64,000 nt of DNA, from the NCBI RefSeq assembly GCF_024213375.1, contig NZ_JANAVJ010000002.1, positions 186,001 through 250,000 of the forward strand, in the 5' to 3' direction. The translations under genes and the position numbers were made by a program. This document shows, piece after piece, positions 26,367 to 35,955 of this stretch (within the stretch, counting starts at the first letter, position 1; the number at the start of each line of letters is the position of its first letter). This DNA is from Paenibacillus sp. MZ04-78.2. Its GTDB lineage: Bacteria; Bacillota; Bacilli; Paenibacillales; NBRC-103111. The notes under the pieces were generated by a model, which saw only the letters and a program-made list of their open reading frames with translations, was not told where the DNA came from and searched no databases.

Positions 26367-27479
26367 TTAGCGCTGCTCGATCGGAACGAAGACTTGATGC
26401 GAAGGTCCCGTATATTCGGCGCGCGGACGAATGAGGCGGTTATTGTCAAATTGCTCGAGAATGTGCGCCGTCCATCCGGACGTACGGCTGATCGCGAAGA
26501 TCGGCGTAAACAAGTCGCGCGGAATCTCGAGCGACGTGTAGACGGAAGCGGAGTAGAAGTCTACGTTCGGCTTCAGCCCTTTTTGGCCCGTCACGATTTC
26601 TTCGATTTGAATGGACATGTCGTACCAGTTCATGTCGCCGGTAATTTTACCGAGCTCCTGGGACATTTTTTGGAGATGCTTCGCGCGCGGGTCGCCGTTT
26701 TTGTAGACGCGATGGCCGAAGCCCATAATTTTCTCCTTGTTGGCCAGCTTATCGTTGATATAGCTGGTCACGTTGTCCGCCGTGCCGATTTCTTCGAGCA
26801 TCGCCATAACCGCTTCGTTGGCGCCGCCGTGCAGCGGGCCTTTGAGCGCGCCGATCGCGGACGTCACGCCCGAATAAATATCGGACAGCGTCGCAACGGT
26901 TACGCGCGCGGCGAACGTCGAAGCGTTCAGCTCGTGGTCGGCATGAAGCACCAAAGCTTTGTCCAAAGCTTGGATGGCGATGGCTTCCGGTTGTTTGCCC
27001 GTGAGCATATACAAGAAGTTCTCGGCAACGGAAGTACAGGATTTCGGCGCGATCGGCTCTTGACCTTGGCGGATGCGAGAGAATGCCGCTACGATCGTCG
27101 GCAGCTGCGCCTGCAGCTTGATCGCTTTGCGGAGGTTGGATTCCGGAGTCATATCGTTTGCCTCAGCATCGTACAGCGCCAAGCTGGAAACGGCGGTACG
27201 AAGCGCGGCCATGGAGTTGACGTCTTTCGGGTAAAGCTTGATTTGTTCGATCACTTCGGCAGGAACCGAAGCGTTGTCGCTCAGTTCTTTCGTTAATTGA
27301 TCCAGCTCGGAGCGATTAGGAAGCTTGCCGTACCATAACAAGTATACGACCTCTTCGAACGTGGCGTTCTCTGCGAGGTCGTCGATATTGATGCCGCGAT
27401 AGGTGAGCACACCGTCGATAATGGAGCTGATGGAGGACGTTGTGGCTACAATTCCTTCCAAACCTTTGGTAGCAGTCAA
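26367..27479 (-). CDS. citZ: citrate synthase
   Basis: 370-residue type II-like small citrate synthase. Catalytic His in LVLHADHELNAST and in GFGHRVYKNGDPRA, and the Asp region in VDFYSASVYTSLEIPRDLF. It condenses acetyl-CoA and oxaloacetate at the head of the citZ-icd-mdh operon. The start is a TTG at 27479 with AAAGGAG 8 bases upstream; a further ATG at 27509 would include the ribosome site. A related enzyme at 34694-35824 is in the prp operon, so this copy is assigned to the TCA cycle by context. Confidence 0.93.
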   Translation of the reverse strand: MTATKGLEGIVATTSSISSIIDGVLTYRGINIDDLAENATFEEVVYLLWYGKLPNRSELDQLTKELSDNASVPAEVIEQIKLYPKDVNSMAALRTAVSSLALYDAEANDMTPESNLRKAIKLQAQLPTIVAAFSRIRQGQEPIAPKSCTSVAENFLYMLTGKQPEAIAIQALDKALVLHADHELNASTFAARVTVATLSDIYSGVTSAIGALKGPLHGGANEAVMAMLEEIGTADNVTSYINDKLANKEKIMGFGHRVYKNGDPRAKHLQKMSQELGKITGDMNWYDMSIQIEEIVTGQKGLKPNVDFYSASVYTSLEIPRDLFTPIFAISRTSGWTAHILEQFDNNRLIRPRAEYTGPSHQVFVPIEQR

Positions 27480-27509
27480 GATAATCTCTCCTTTAGCGTT
27501 CGAATTCAC

Positions 27510-27865
27510 ATAAGTCTAATATAAAGTATTTAGATACTAAAGTGAACAAATTCAGACATAAAAGTTCATTATCAGCACCATAAACAGATGCTATCTGTCG
27601 ACTGAATCCTATGTACTCATACGACTAAAAGACCCGTCTGGAAAGGCTTCATCCAGTTTCATTATACTCATATTAACTCATAAAAAATCATAATGAATCA
27701 ATGTCTTTATGGAGAAGAAGCGGAAAAACGCGGCGAAGACCGATGGAGTAAGCAGTTCGTTTCTTTGTCCCTTAGGGGAAGTTTATCGGGGGCGGCTCAG
27801 TGGACTTCCCTCCGCCGTAACGGTAAAATAAAACTAACTTTCACCCGTTAGCAGGAGGACCAGCC
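27510..27865. other. divergent intergenic region between citZ and ppx
   Basis: 356 bases with no ORF of note. It holds two inverted repeats: AGTAT-TTAG-ATACT just upstream of citZ, and TTCATTAT (27658-27665) with ATAATGAA (27690-27697). Either could be an operator for the divergent promoters, and in Bacillus CcpC binds such dyads at citZ. No clear consensus promoter is called. Confidence 0.4.
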
Positions 27866-29407
27866 ATGAACAACAGCCGGCGAATCGGCATCATTGATAT
27901 CGGCTCCAACTCAATCCGGTTGGCCGTAAACGAACAGACGACGGGCGGAGCGTACCGCGTGATCGGCGAATTCAAGGAGTCCGCTCGCTTGAGCCAGCGG
28001 ATCGGCGCCGACGGGACGTTGGCTCAAGCGGATATTCAGGTGATCGTAAAGGTTTTGTCGCATTTCAAACGGATATGTCACGCTCACGAAGTGACGGAAT
28101 ACCGGGTAGCCGCCACGGCGGCCATTCGCAATGCGGCGAATTCTCAGGAGATTCTGAACACGCTGCGGCGCGAAAGCGGATTTCACGTCGAGCTGCTGTC
28201 CGGAGAGGACGAAGCCAGACTCGGCTTCCTGGGCATGATCCAAACGATGGATATCTCGGACGGCTTTCTTGTCGACATCGGCGGGGGAAGCACTGAAATT
28301 TCGCTCTTCCGCGACCGCACCTTGATCCGCAGCGTATCGTTCCCTTTCGGGGCGGTCAATACGACGCGCAAATTCGCGCCAGACGGCGAATTCCAAGAAG
28401 AACAGCTGCAGGGCATCCGCCAGATGGTCGAGGACGCGATTGCCCGCGAGCCCTGGATTCGACAGTCTCCCGGCCTGCCGCTCGTCGGGCTCGGAGGCGG
28501 CGTCCGGACGCTATGCAAAATCAACCAGCGCAAGCGCAAATATTCCTTGCCTCTTACGCATAATTATACGATTCCCGCGGCCGAAGTGGACGAGCTCGCC
28601 GCCTGGCTCCCGCTCATGCCCGGAGAAAAACGCAAAAAAATCGACGGTCTATCCAAAGACCGCTACGATATTATCATCCCGGGGCTGCTCATTCTTCAGA
28701 CGATCTTTCAGGCAGCCGGCGCTTCGCACTATGTCGTCAGCGGCGCAGGCCTGCGAGATGGCCTGTTCTTCGAAAGCTTTTATCCTGTCGACACGGAGCT
28801 AAAGCATATGGCCGAGCGAAGCGCAGACAACCTGCTCGCCCTTCATTCGACGGCCCCCCGGGCGCATCTCTCGCAGGTGAGCCGGACAGCCTTAAAACTG
28901 TTCGACGCCTTGACGGAGGCGGGGAAGCAGCGTTTCGATCCGCGCGCGCGTCTGTGTCTGATCGTAGCGGCCAAGCTGTACCGGATCGGGGCTTCGCTTA
29001 GCTATTACCAGTATCCGAAGCATTCCTTCCATATGATTGCGCACACGCGCATCGACGGTCTGACCCACCGAGAGATTCTCATTTGCGCCTTCACCGCTTC
29101 GTACAAAACAAAAGCACGGACCCAACAGGCCGTGCAGCATCACAAAGATATTTTGAAAAATACCGATACCGATCTGATCGCAAAGCTCGGCACGCTGCTC
29201 AAGCTCGCCGTCGCTCTCGATATTAGCGAGACGCAAGCGCTGGAAGTGACGACCGCATTCTCGGAGAGCAAGGCGCTGCATTTGCGGCTGAAAGCAAAGC
29301 ACGACCCCTCCGCAGAATACAGAGAGGCCCTCGGACTGCAAAAAGAATTTAAAAATACGTGGGGACAGCAGCTCAAAGTTCACGAGTCGTCGTTTTCCAC
29401 GAACTGA
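27866..29407 (+). CDS. ppx: Ppx/GppA-family exopolyphosphatase
   Basis: 513-residue phosphatase. The ASKHA-type phosphate loops are visible as IDIGSNSIRLAVNE and DIGGGSTEISLF, with the glycine-rich VGLGGGVRTL, followed by a C-terminal HD-like helical domain (from about 315) as in exopolyphosphatases. It releases phosphate from polyphosphate or pppGpp. GGAGGACC precedes the ATG. It faces ppk, and the two genes overlap at their 3' ends by 35 bases, so the polyphosphate maker and breaker are paired here. Confidence 0.9.
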   Translation: MNNSRRIGIIDIGSNSIRLAVNEQTTGGAYRVIGEFKESARLSQRIGADGTLAQADIQVIVKVLSHFKRICHAHEVTEYRVAATAAIRNAANSQEILNTLRRESGFHVELLSGEDEARLGFLGMIQTMDISDGFLVDIGGGSTEISLFRDRTLIRSVSFPFGAVNTTRKFAPDGEFQEEQLQGIRQMVEDAIAREPWIRQSPGLPLVGLGGGVRTLCKINQRKRKYSLPLTHNYTIPAAEVDELAAWLPLMPGEKRKKIDGLSKDRYDIIIPGLLILQTIFQAAGASHYVVSGAGLRDGLFFESFYPVDTELKHMAERSADNLLALHSTAPRAHLSQVSRTALKLFDALTEAGKQRFDPRARLCLIVAAKLYRIGASLSYYQYPKHSFHMIAHTRIDGLTHREILICAFTASYKTKARTQQAVQHHKDILKNTDTDLIAKLGTLLKLAVALDISETQALEVTTAFSESKALHLRLKAKHDPSAEYREALGLQKEFKNTWGQQLKVHESSFSTN

Positions 29408-31466
29408 TACGCATGGCAACAAATTGACTGCGAAGCTGCAGCCCGCCTCCTTCCGCGCGGACATGCTCATACATGCCGTTCGGTTGGAGTCGCCGCGCCT
29501 TCACGTTATCCTTCAAGCTGAGCCGCAATATATGGATCAGCGACTTCTGGATGCTTTTGTCAAACACGGGACACATCAGCTCGACGCGCCGCGTCAGGTT
29601 CCGAGTCATCCAATCTGCGCTGGAGATATACACTTCCGGCTCCCCGCCGTTCTCGAAATAAAAAATGCGCGAGTGCTCCAAGAACCGGTCGACGATGCTG
29701 AGCACCGTGATCCGCTCGCTCAGTCCCGGAACACCGGGCCGCAGGCAGCATACGCCGCGCACGATCAGATCGATCTCGACCCCCGCCTGCGAGGCCGCGT
29801 ACAGCTCGTCGACCATCTGCTGGTTCGAGAGCGAATTGAACTTGGCGATGATTCGCGCAGGCTTGCCTTCGGCAGCGTGCTTCGCTTCGCGGCGGATTTT
29901 CTCGAACAATTTATCCATCATGTCCGTAGGCGCCACGCCGAACGCTTTCCAATTGTGCGGCGCCGAATATCCGGTCACCTCGTTGAACAACGCGGAAGCG
30001 TCCTCCCCGATTTCCTTATGCGAAGTAAACAAGCCAACATCGGTGTACAATCTGGCCGTATTATCATTGTAATTCCCTGTGCCCACATGCACGTACCGCC
30101 TCAGCCCATCGGCTTCCTGCCGGACGACCAGCGTAATTTTGGCATGCGTCTTCAGCCCCACAAGCCCATAAACGACATGGCAGCCCGCCTGTTCCAACTT
30201 GCGCGCCCAAGCGATGTTGCGCTCTTCTTCAAACCGCGCCTTCAGCTCCACCACAACCGTCACCTGCTTGCCCGACTCCGCCGCACGGGCAAGCCCTTGG
30301 ATGAGCGGGGAATTGCCGCTGACCCGGTACAGCGTCATTTTGATGGCGAGCACTTGCGGATCGTAAACCGCTTGGAGTACAAAATCGGTGACGGCATCGA
30401 ACGACTCGTAAGGGTGGTATACCAGCACATCCTGCTGCCGCAGCTTGGCGAACAGATCCTCGACATCGTCGAGCTCGGAAGGATATACCGGCTGGATCGG
30501 GCTGTAGCGCAAATAATCGAAGCCTTGGAGCGCCGACGCCATTTTCATAAAATACGTCAGGTCGAGCGGCCCGTCGATTTCAAAAATATTTTCGGCAATC
30601 TCGAACTCCTCCGTCAGCTGCTCCAGCGCATACGGGTGAATGCCCTTCTGCACCTCCAGCCGGACCGGCGTCCCCCAGCGCCGCTTGCGGAGCTGGATTT
30701 CGATCTCCTCCAGCAAATCCTCCGCGCCTTCCTCGTCCAGCGTCAAGTCCGCGTTGCGCGTCAGCCGGAACGCATGGACCGAGATCGGAATATAGCCGCT
30801 GAACAGCGTATGGATGTGCTTTTCGATAAGCTCTTCCATGAGAATGAATTCGCGCTTCTTGCTGTTGGCCCGTCCGGGCACCACAAGGTAACGGCTTAAA
30901 TTGGACGGCACCTGAAGGATGGCAAAATACGGTTCGTCCTCGGGATCATCGCCTTCCTTCATCAGCACGACCGCCAAATATAAAGCCTGAGTCCGCACCA
31001 GCGGAAACGGCCGCGCCTGATCGACCGCCATCGGCGTCAGCACAGGGAAGACGATGTCGTGGTAATATTCGTCCATCGATTTGCGCTGGGTCGCATTCAA
31101 ATCGTCGTATTCGGTAAAAATGATGCCTTCTTTGCCAAGCTGCCGGATCACGTCCCGGTACGTCTTGTACTGCTCCGTTACCATTTTGGAGGAGCGCTTC
31201 ATGACGCGTTTGAACAGTCCGGCGGGCGTGTAGCCGGTAAAATCTTTTTTCGTATGGCCCGCTTTGATCTGATCCTTGATCCCGGCTACGCGGACGCTCA
31301 TAAACTCGTCTAAATTGGAAGAAACGATCGATAAAAATTTGACGCGTTCGAGCAGCGGCGTCTCGGGGTCCTGCGCCTCCTCCAGCACGCGCCAGTTGAA
31401 TTCGATCCAGCTTAAATCGCGGTTCAGATAATGGTTGGCCGTCTCACGCGCAGCAGTGTCCTTCAT
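29373..31466 (-). CDS. ppk: polyphosphate kinase 1
   Basis: 697-residue enzyme that reversibly polymerises phosphate from ATP. N-terminal domain NRDLSWIEFNWRVLEEA; the two phospholipase-D-like catalytic halves contain the autophosphorylated His region YVHVGTGNYNDNTARLYTD and the second His in DRFLEHSRIFYF. Length is normal for PPK1. The 3' end overlaps that of ppx on the other strand. Pho-regulon control would fit the nearby phoPR and pst genes, but no PhoP box is called upstream. Confidence 0.95.
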   Translation of the reverse strand: MKDTAARETANHYLNRDLSWIEFNWRVLEEAQDPETPLLERVKFLSIVSSNLDEFMSVRVAGIKDQIKAGHTKKDFTGYTPAGLFKRVMKRSSKMVTEQYKTYRDVIRQLGKEGIIFTEYDDLNATQRKSMDEYYHDIVFPVLTPMAVDQARPFPLVRTQALYLAVVLMKEGDDPEDEPYFAILQVPSNLSRYLVVPGRANSKKREFILMEELIEKHIHTLFSGYIPISVHAFRLTRNADLTLDEEGAEDLLEEIEIQLRKRRWGTPVRLEVQKGIHPYALEQLTEEFEIAENIFEIDGPLDLTYFMKMASALQGFDYLRYSPIQPVYPSELDDVEDLFAKLRQQDVLVYHPYESFDAVTDFVLQAVYDPQVLAIKMTLYRVSGNSPLIQGLARAAESGKQVTVVVELKARFEEERNIAWARKLEQAGCHVVYGLVGLKTHAKITLVVRQEADGLRRYVHVGTGNYNDNTARLYTDVGLFTSHKEIGEDASALFNEVTGYSAPHNWKAFGVAPTDMMDKLFEKIRREAKHAAEGKPARIIAKFNSLSNQQMVDELYAASQAGVEIDLIVRGVCCLRPGVPGLSERITVLSIVDRFLEHSRIFYFENGGEPEVYISSADWMTRNLTRRVELMCPVFDKSIQKSLIHILRLSLKDNVKARRLQPNGMYEHVRAEGGGLQLRSQFVAMRISSWKTTTREL

Positions 31467-31583
31467 AAGGTAGTAAACCCTCCATGGTCATTCACCGTTT
31501 AGCTTCGTTTTGTTTACTTTCTAAATCGTAATTGGACAATGTTAAGCGAGCGCGCTCTTTTTGTTATTTTTATTTGAGCCTCC

Positions 31584-32121
31584 AACACGGCTAAAGCCGT
31601 GGGATTCTTAGCTAGTTAACGCACGCAGGCCATTTCTGTTTTGTGCAGACTGCTAAGTTAAGAGCTAGCTCATTAGCCATCCCAGATCAGAGCGTATAGC
31701 TATCTAGGCGGATAGACTGTTACCATCTATCACAGGTTGGTGCAGGATGTTGATCGCTCCAACTCTGTCCCCTTTTCTTCTGTTCTTCAACATAACGTTT
31801 GATGGTTTCGCTCGAAACATTCCCTGCCGTGCTGACAAAATAGGAACGTGTCCAAAGGCTTGGCAGATGCTCCAAATGCTTAAATTCTTGACGCAAACAT
31901 CACGAGGTCGTACCTTTTAATTTTACCACACAAAATGATAGTTGATGAGTGTACTTGTTGTCGTTCTTCTATATTGTTATCCCATACACCGATTGCGTCA
32001 GTTTAAACTTAAAAACTGCAACAACATGAAACAATGTAGGACAATTAAGCTGTCTAAAGACAGCCCTTGTCCTAAGCCGATTCATCCCATGCCTAAAGGC
32101 AAGGGCTTTCTCGGCTAAGAT
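31584..32121. mobile_element. decayed IS200/IS605-family element
   Basis: Hairpin CACGGC-taaa-GCCGTG (31586-31601) at one end, and at the other (about 32073-32118) the nested AGCCGA/TCGGCT and TGCC/GGCA foldback, look like the subterminal palindromes of IS200/IS605 elements. Between them the minus strand carries a broken tnpA. No tnpB is present. It occupies the 788-base gap between ppk and prpB, which has no other gene. Ends are approximate. Confidence 0.65.
31720..31960 (-). pseudogene. tnpA: tnpA remnant, IS200/IS605 transposase
   Basis: The frame ending at the TAA at 31720 reads RQEFKHLEHLPSLWTRSYFV, then STAGNVSSETIKRYVEEQKK, the typical C-terminal third of IS200-type TnpA (normally about 130-150 residues). 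About 60 bases upstream another frame gives NKYTHQLSFCVVKLK, like the N-terminus. The middle, with the HUH motif, is deleted and a stop intervenes, so it is inactive. Confidence 0.7.
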
Positions 32122-32254
32122 ATGTAAACGCAAGGGAAAATACACCTAAATTTTATCCAAGGCTTATTCAAAAAGAGCTTTATTATATACAACGAAAAGA
32201 GCTCCCGAAGGAACTAACCTCTTCAGGAACTCTTTACGTGATAATCGTTGGGAC

Positions 32255-33163
32255 CTATTCGGTTGGCGGCAGAACGGTTTTAGCGATTTTCCCGTCCAAG
32301 GCTTCGTAATCGTAATAGCGGATCGTATCGTACAGCTCCTTGCGGGTTTGCATGTCCTGGAGCGATCCCGCTTGCGTCCCGGTGCGGCTGATTTCCGAAA
32401 ATACCCGCTCGTAGGCTTTGGCCGCTACGCGCAGCGAGGTTACCGGATAAATGACCATATCGAAGCCCCAAGCCTCGAACTGCTCTGCGGTATAAAACGG
32501 CGTTTTTCCGAACTCCGTCATGTTCGCCAGCAGCGGCGCGTCGATAGCGGCACGGAACCGCTTGAACTCTTCCTCGCTCTCCAGCGCCTCCGGAAAAATC
32601 CCGTCCGCTCCCGCTGCCAAATAATGCTTGGCCCGATCAACCGCCGCTTCGAAGCCTTCTACGCTTTTGGCATCCGTGCGGGCTATGACGACAAGCGTTG
32701 GGCTGATTTCCTTGATCGTCTTGATTTTTTGCATCATTTCTTCGGTGGAAACAAGCTTTTTACCGTTCAAGTGGCCGCATTTCTTCGGCATTTCCTGATC
32801 CTCGATCTGGACGGCGGCCGCCTTGGCTTCGACCATTTCCTTGGCCGTCCGGGCCGCGTTCAAGATGCCGCCGAAGCCGGTGTCAATATCGACCAGCAGC
32901 GGAAGCATCGAGGCGCGAACAAGCTCGCGGGCCCGGTCCGCGACTTCATTCGAATAAATCAGCCCGAGATCGGGCAGGCCCCGGCTGGCTGTATAGGCGG
33001 CACCGGACAAATAAAGCGCCTCGAAGCCGAACTGCCTCGCTATTCTAGCCGCCATTCCATCGTGCGTACCCGGAATTTTGAGAATCGGGCCGACTTCCAA
33101 CCGTTTTCGAAAAGCGGCCGCCAGCTCCCGTTGGTCCTTTTCCTGCTCCATCAACCAAGCCAT
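32255..33163 (-). CDS. prpB: 2-methylisocitrate lyase
   Basis: 302-residue enzyme of the isocitrate lyase/PEP mutase fold that splits 2-methylisocitrate into pyruvate and succinate, the last step of propionate catabolism. Catalytic motif KKCGHLNGKKLV, metal-binding LLVDIDTGFG and IEDQEMPK. It is the third gene of prpC-prpD-prpB and corresponds to yqiQ of the Bacillus mmg operon. GGGAGGAG lies before the ATG. Confidence 0.95.
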   Translation of the reverse strand: MAWLMEQEKDQRELAAAFRKRLEVGPILKIPGTHDGMAARIARQFGFEALYLSGAAYTASRGLPDLGLIYSNEVADRARELVRASMLPLLVDIDTGFGGILNAARTAKEMVEAKAAAVQIEDQEMPKKCGHLNGKKLVSTEEMMQKIKTIKEISPTLVVIARTDAKSVEGFEAAVDRAKHYLAAGADGIFPEALESEEEFKRFRAAIDAPLLANMTEFGKTPFYTAEQFEAWGFDMVIYPVTSLRVAAKAYERVFSEISRTGTQAGSLQDMQTRKELYDTIRYYDYEALDGKIAKTVLPPTE

Positions 33164-33208
33164 CGTTACTCCTCCCGGGAAGTCTTATTCCGCAGCCTTG
33201 CCGTTAAA

Positions 33209-34669
33209 CTAAATGACGTACAGATTCATATATTCGTTTACCGGCATCTGCTCCAACCGCTCCAAGTCAAGCGACAGTTCGAGGATTTGCGCCGCTTTTG
33301 GCTTAGGAAACCTGGTCAGCAGATTGGCTTCGAATTTGTCGATCACCTTCGGCAGCCCTTCAGCACGCCGTCTGCGGTGACCGATCGGGTATTCGCACTC
33401 CACGTTCGCTGTCTCCGTCCCGTCCGTGAAGTGGATTTGGATGGCATTGGCAATCGACCGTTTGTCCGGATCGAGGTAATCCCGACTGTACTGCGGATTC
33501 TCCGTGACGACCATCTTCTCCCGAAGCGCATCAATTCGCGGGTCGCCGGCCGCCTCATCCTCGTAATGCTCCGCCGTCAGCTCGCCATGCAGCAAGCCTA
33601 CCGCCACCATGTATTGAAGGCAGTGATCCCGGTCCGCCGGGTTATGCAGCGGGCCTTTCTTATCGATGATGCGGATGGCCGATTCGTGCGTCGTCATCGT
33701 AATCCGATCGATCTCGTCCAGCCGATCCTTGATCTGCGGGTGCAGTGCAAAGGCGCATTCGACGGCGGTCTGGGCGTGGAATTCGGCTGGGAAGGAAATT
33801 TTAAACAGCACGTTCTCCATCACGTAAGAGCCGAGCGGGCGCGCAAGCTTCAGCGGCTTGCCTTGGAACAATACGTCCTGGAAGCCCCACGTTTTGGCCG
33901 AAAGCGCGGTGGCATACCCCATTTCGCCGTTGACGGCCATGAGAGCAAGACGGACCGCGCGGCTGGTCGCGTCTCCGGCCGCCCACGATTTGCGCGATCC
34001 TGTATTCGGCGCGTGCCGGTACGTGCGCAAGCTGCCGCCGTCCAGCCAAGCGTTGGAAAGCGCGTTGATCACCTCGTCCCGGCTGCCGCCCAGCATCGCC
34101 GTAACGACGGCCGTCGAAGCGATCCTCACCAGCAGCACGTGATCCAGCCCCACCCGGTTGAAGCTGTTTTCGAGTGCGAGCACTCCTTGAATTTCATGCG
34201 CCTTCACGGCGGCGTCCAGCACGTCCCCCATAAGTAAAGGGGCTTTGCCTTCCGCGATCCGGACGCGGCTGAGATAGTCGGCTACCGCCAAAATGCCGCC
34301 CAAATTGTCCGAAGGGTGGCCCCATTCCGCGGCCAGCCACGTATCGTTGTAATCGAGCCAGCGGATCATGCACCCGATATTAAACGCCCCGTGTACGGGG
34401 TCCAGCTCATAGCGGGTTCCCGGCACCCGGCAGCCGTGAGGCACGGTGACGCCCGGTACGACGGGTCCGAGATGCTTCGCGCATTCCGGAAAGCGCAGCG
34501 CCAACATGGCGGTGCCGAGCGAATCCAATACGACGTGCTGCGCAATGCGCCGGGCTTCCGGACTTTGGACTTCGTATTCCAGCGCGTAATCCGCGATGTC
34601 CACTAACAGTTGATCCGCAGCGGACGCGGTTCGTCCTTGTTCATAAGCCATGGATGGGTTTGCTGCCAT
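33209..34669 (-). CDS. prpD: 2-methylcitrate dehydratase
   Basis: 486-residue MmgE/PrpD-family enzyme that dehydrates 2-methylcitrate. Typical segments: [43 protein letters not shown] and [21 protein letters not shown]. Full length. It lies between prpC and prpB with short gaps (about 24 and 45 bases), so it is co-transcribed. Confidence 0.95.
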   Translation of the reverse strand: MAANPSMAYEQGRTASAADQLLVDIADYALEYEVQSPEARRIAQHVVLDSLGTAMLALRFPECAKHLGPVVPGVTVPHGCRVPGTRYELDPVHGAFNIGCMIRWLDYNDTWLAAEWGHPSDNLGGILAVADYLSRVRIAEGKAPLLMGDVLDAAVKAHEIQGVLALENSFNRVGLDHVLLVRIASTAVVTAMLGGSRDEVINALSNAWLDGGSLRTYRHAPNTGSRKSWAAGDATSRAVRLALMAVNGEMGYATALSAKTWGFQDVLFQGKPLKLARPLGSYVMENVLFKISFPAEFHAQTAVECAFALHPQIKDRLDEIDRITMTTHESAIRIIDKKGPLHNPADRDHCLQYMVAVGLLHGELTAEHYEDEAAGDPRIDALREKMVVTENPQYSRDYLDPDKRSIANAIQIHFTDGTETANVECEYPIGHRRRRAEGLPKVIDKFEANLLTRFPKPKAAQILELSLDLERLEQMPVNEYMNLYVI

Positions 34670-34693
34670 ATCGATGTCTCCTCCCGTTACCAG

Positions 34694-35824
34694 TTAAGTG
34701 CCGATCGAGGCCGAATTGGGATGCAGATCGCGCGGTCCCTTGTACAGAACACGAGGCCGGAAAAGCCGGTTGTTCGCATGCTGCTCCATGACATGCGCGC
34801 AGACGCCAACGGTCCGGGCGGCAAGAAAGACCGGGGTGAACAGGTCGATCGGAATGCCCAGCAAATAATAAACCGGCGCAGCATAGTAATCGAGGTTCGG
34901 ATACAAACCTTTTTCGCGGTTCATCACCTCTTCGCCGATGACGCACATGCGGTATAGATTCTCTTCGTTTTTGGCGGCCGCAAGCAGGGCCAGCGCTTCT
35001 TTCATCAGCACCGCTCGTGGGTCCGGCTTCTTCATGTACACCCGGTGGCCGAAGCCCATGATGCGCTCCTTGCGGGTCAATTTGCCAAGGATCAGCGGCT
35101 CCATGCTGTCCTCATCTCCCGCTTCCAGCAGCATCTTCATGACGGCTTCGTTCGCTCCGCCATGCAGCGTGCCTTTCAGCGAAGCGACGGCGCCGGTCAG
35201 CGCCCCGTACAGATCGGCCTGCGTGGACGCAATGACGCGCGCGGCAAAGGTCGAGTTAGGCATTTCGTGCTCGCTGTAGACGATCAGCGACTGATCGAAC
35301 GTCTTCTCTTCCATTTCGGAAGGAACCTTCCCGGTAATCATGTACAAAAAGTTGGCGCTGTACGACAGGTCTTGGCGGGGCTCCACCAGAGGCTGCCGCA
35401 TGGACGCATGATAGCTGTTCGCCACAATCTGGGGCACCTTGGCCAACAGCCGGATCGATTTGCGGTAATTCGCTTCCCGCGACCGGTCCTCGATATCCTG
35501 ATCATAGCCAGCGATGGCGGAAATTCCCGTTCTCAGGGCGTCCATCAGATGCGTTTGCTTCGGAAGCAGATGCAGGATCGACAGCGCATCCTCCGGCAAT
35601 CCGTACTCCGTCTTGAAGCTCAGCTCAAGAGCCTTCCGCCATTCGGGTGTCGGCAGACTGCCGTCAAGCATTAACGAAACGACGTCCAAATAAGTCACGG
35701 TTTTGGCCAATTCGATAAGATCGTAACCCCTCAGCACAATTTGTTCTTTTTCGACATCCAAATAAGAAATTTCGGTCTCGCTTGCGATAACGTTTTCAAG
35801 GCCGGGCTGGAATGATCCGCTCAT
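34694..35824 (-). CDS. prpC: 2-methylcitrate synthase / citrate synthase
   Basis: 376-residue citrate-synthase-family enzyme. Catalytic His segments YSEHEMPNSTFAARV and GFGHRVYMKKPDPRA, and Asp region LDYYAAPVYYLLGIPIDLF. Its place at the head of prpC-prpD-prpB indicates that it condenses propionyl-CoA with oxaloacetate, like Bacillus MmgD; it may also make citrate. The start at 35824 (MSGSFQPGLENVIASET) follows GGGAGGAG. The upstream in-frame codons have no ribosome site. Confidence 0.92.
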   Translation of the reverse strand: MSGSFQPGLENVIASETEISYLDVEKEQIVLRGYDLIELAKTVTYLDVVSLMLDGSLPTPEWRKALELSFKTEYGLPEDALSILHLLPKQTHLMDALRTGISAIAGYDQDIEDRSREANYRKSIRLLAKVPQIVANSYHASMRQPLVEPRQDLSYSANFLYMITGKVPSEMEEKTFDQSLIVYSEHEMPNSTFAARVIASTQADLYGALTGAVASLKGTLHGGANEAVMKMLLEAGDEDSMEPLILGKLTRKERIMGFGHRVYMKKPDPRAVLMKEALALLAAAKNEENLYRMCVIGEEVMNREKGLYPNLDYYAAPVYYLLGIPIDLFTPVFLAARTVGVCAHVMEQHANNRLFRPRVLYKGPRDLHPNSASIGT

Positions 35825-35931
35825 CGTTCTTTCGCTCCTCCCGATGGTTTGACTTTGCCCCTTCAGTATATCGACCCTCTGGAAACCGCGTCCAATATCC
35901 GTTAAGTCCTTCCTGATACGCAAAACATATC

Positions 35932-35955
35932 AAGCGGGCAAAAGACACCCGCTCA
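35932..35955 (-). terminator. weak terminator-like hairpin after the LysR gene
   Basis: On the minus strand AGCGGGTGTC and the closing GCCCGCTT form a short stem overlapping the LysR stop codon. The T run is poor, so read-through into prpC is possible. Confidence 0.35.

Noticed and set aside
32348-34237. 629-codon plus-strand frame opposite prpB and prpD
   Set aside because: It crosses two real minus-strand genes and shows no domain.
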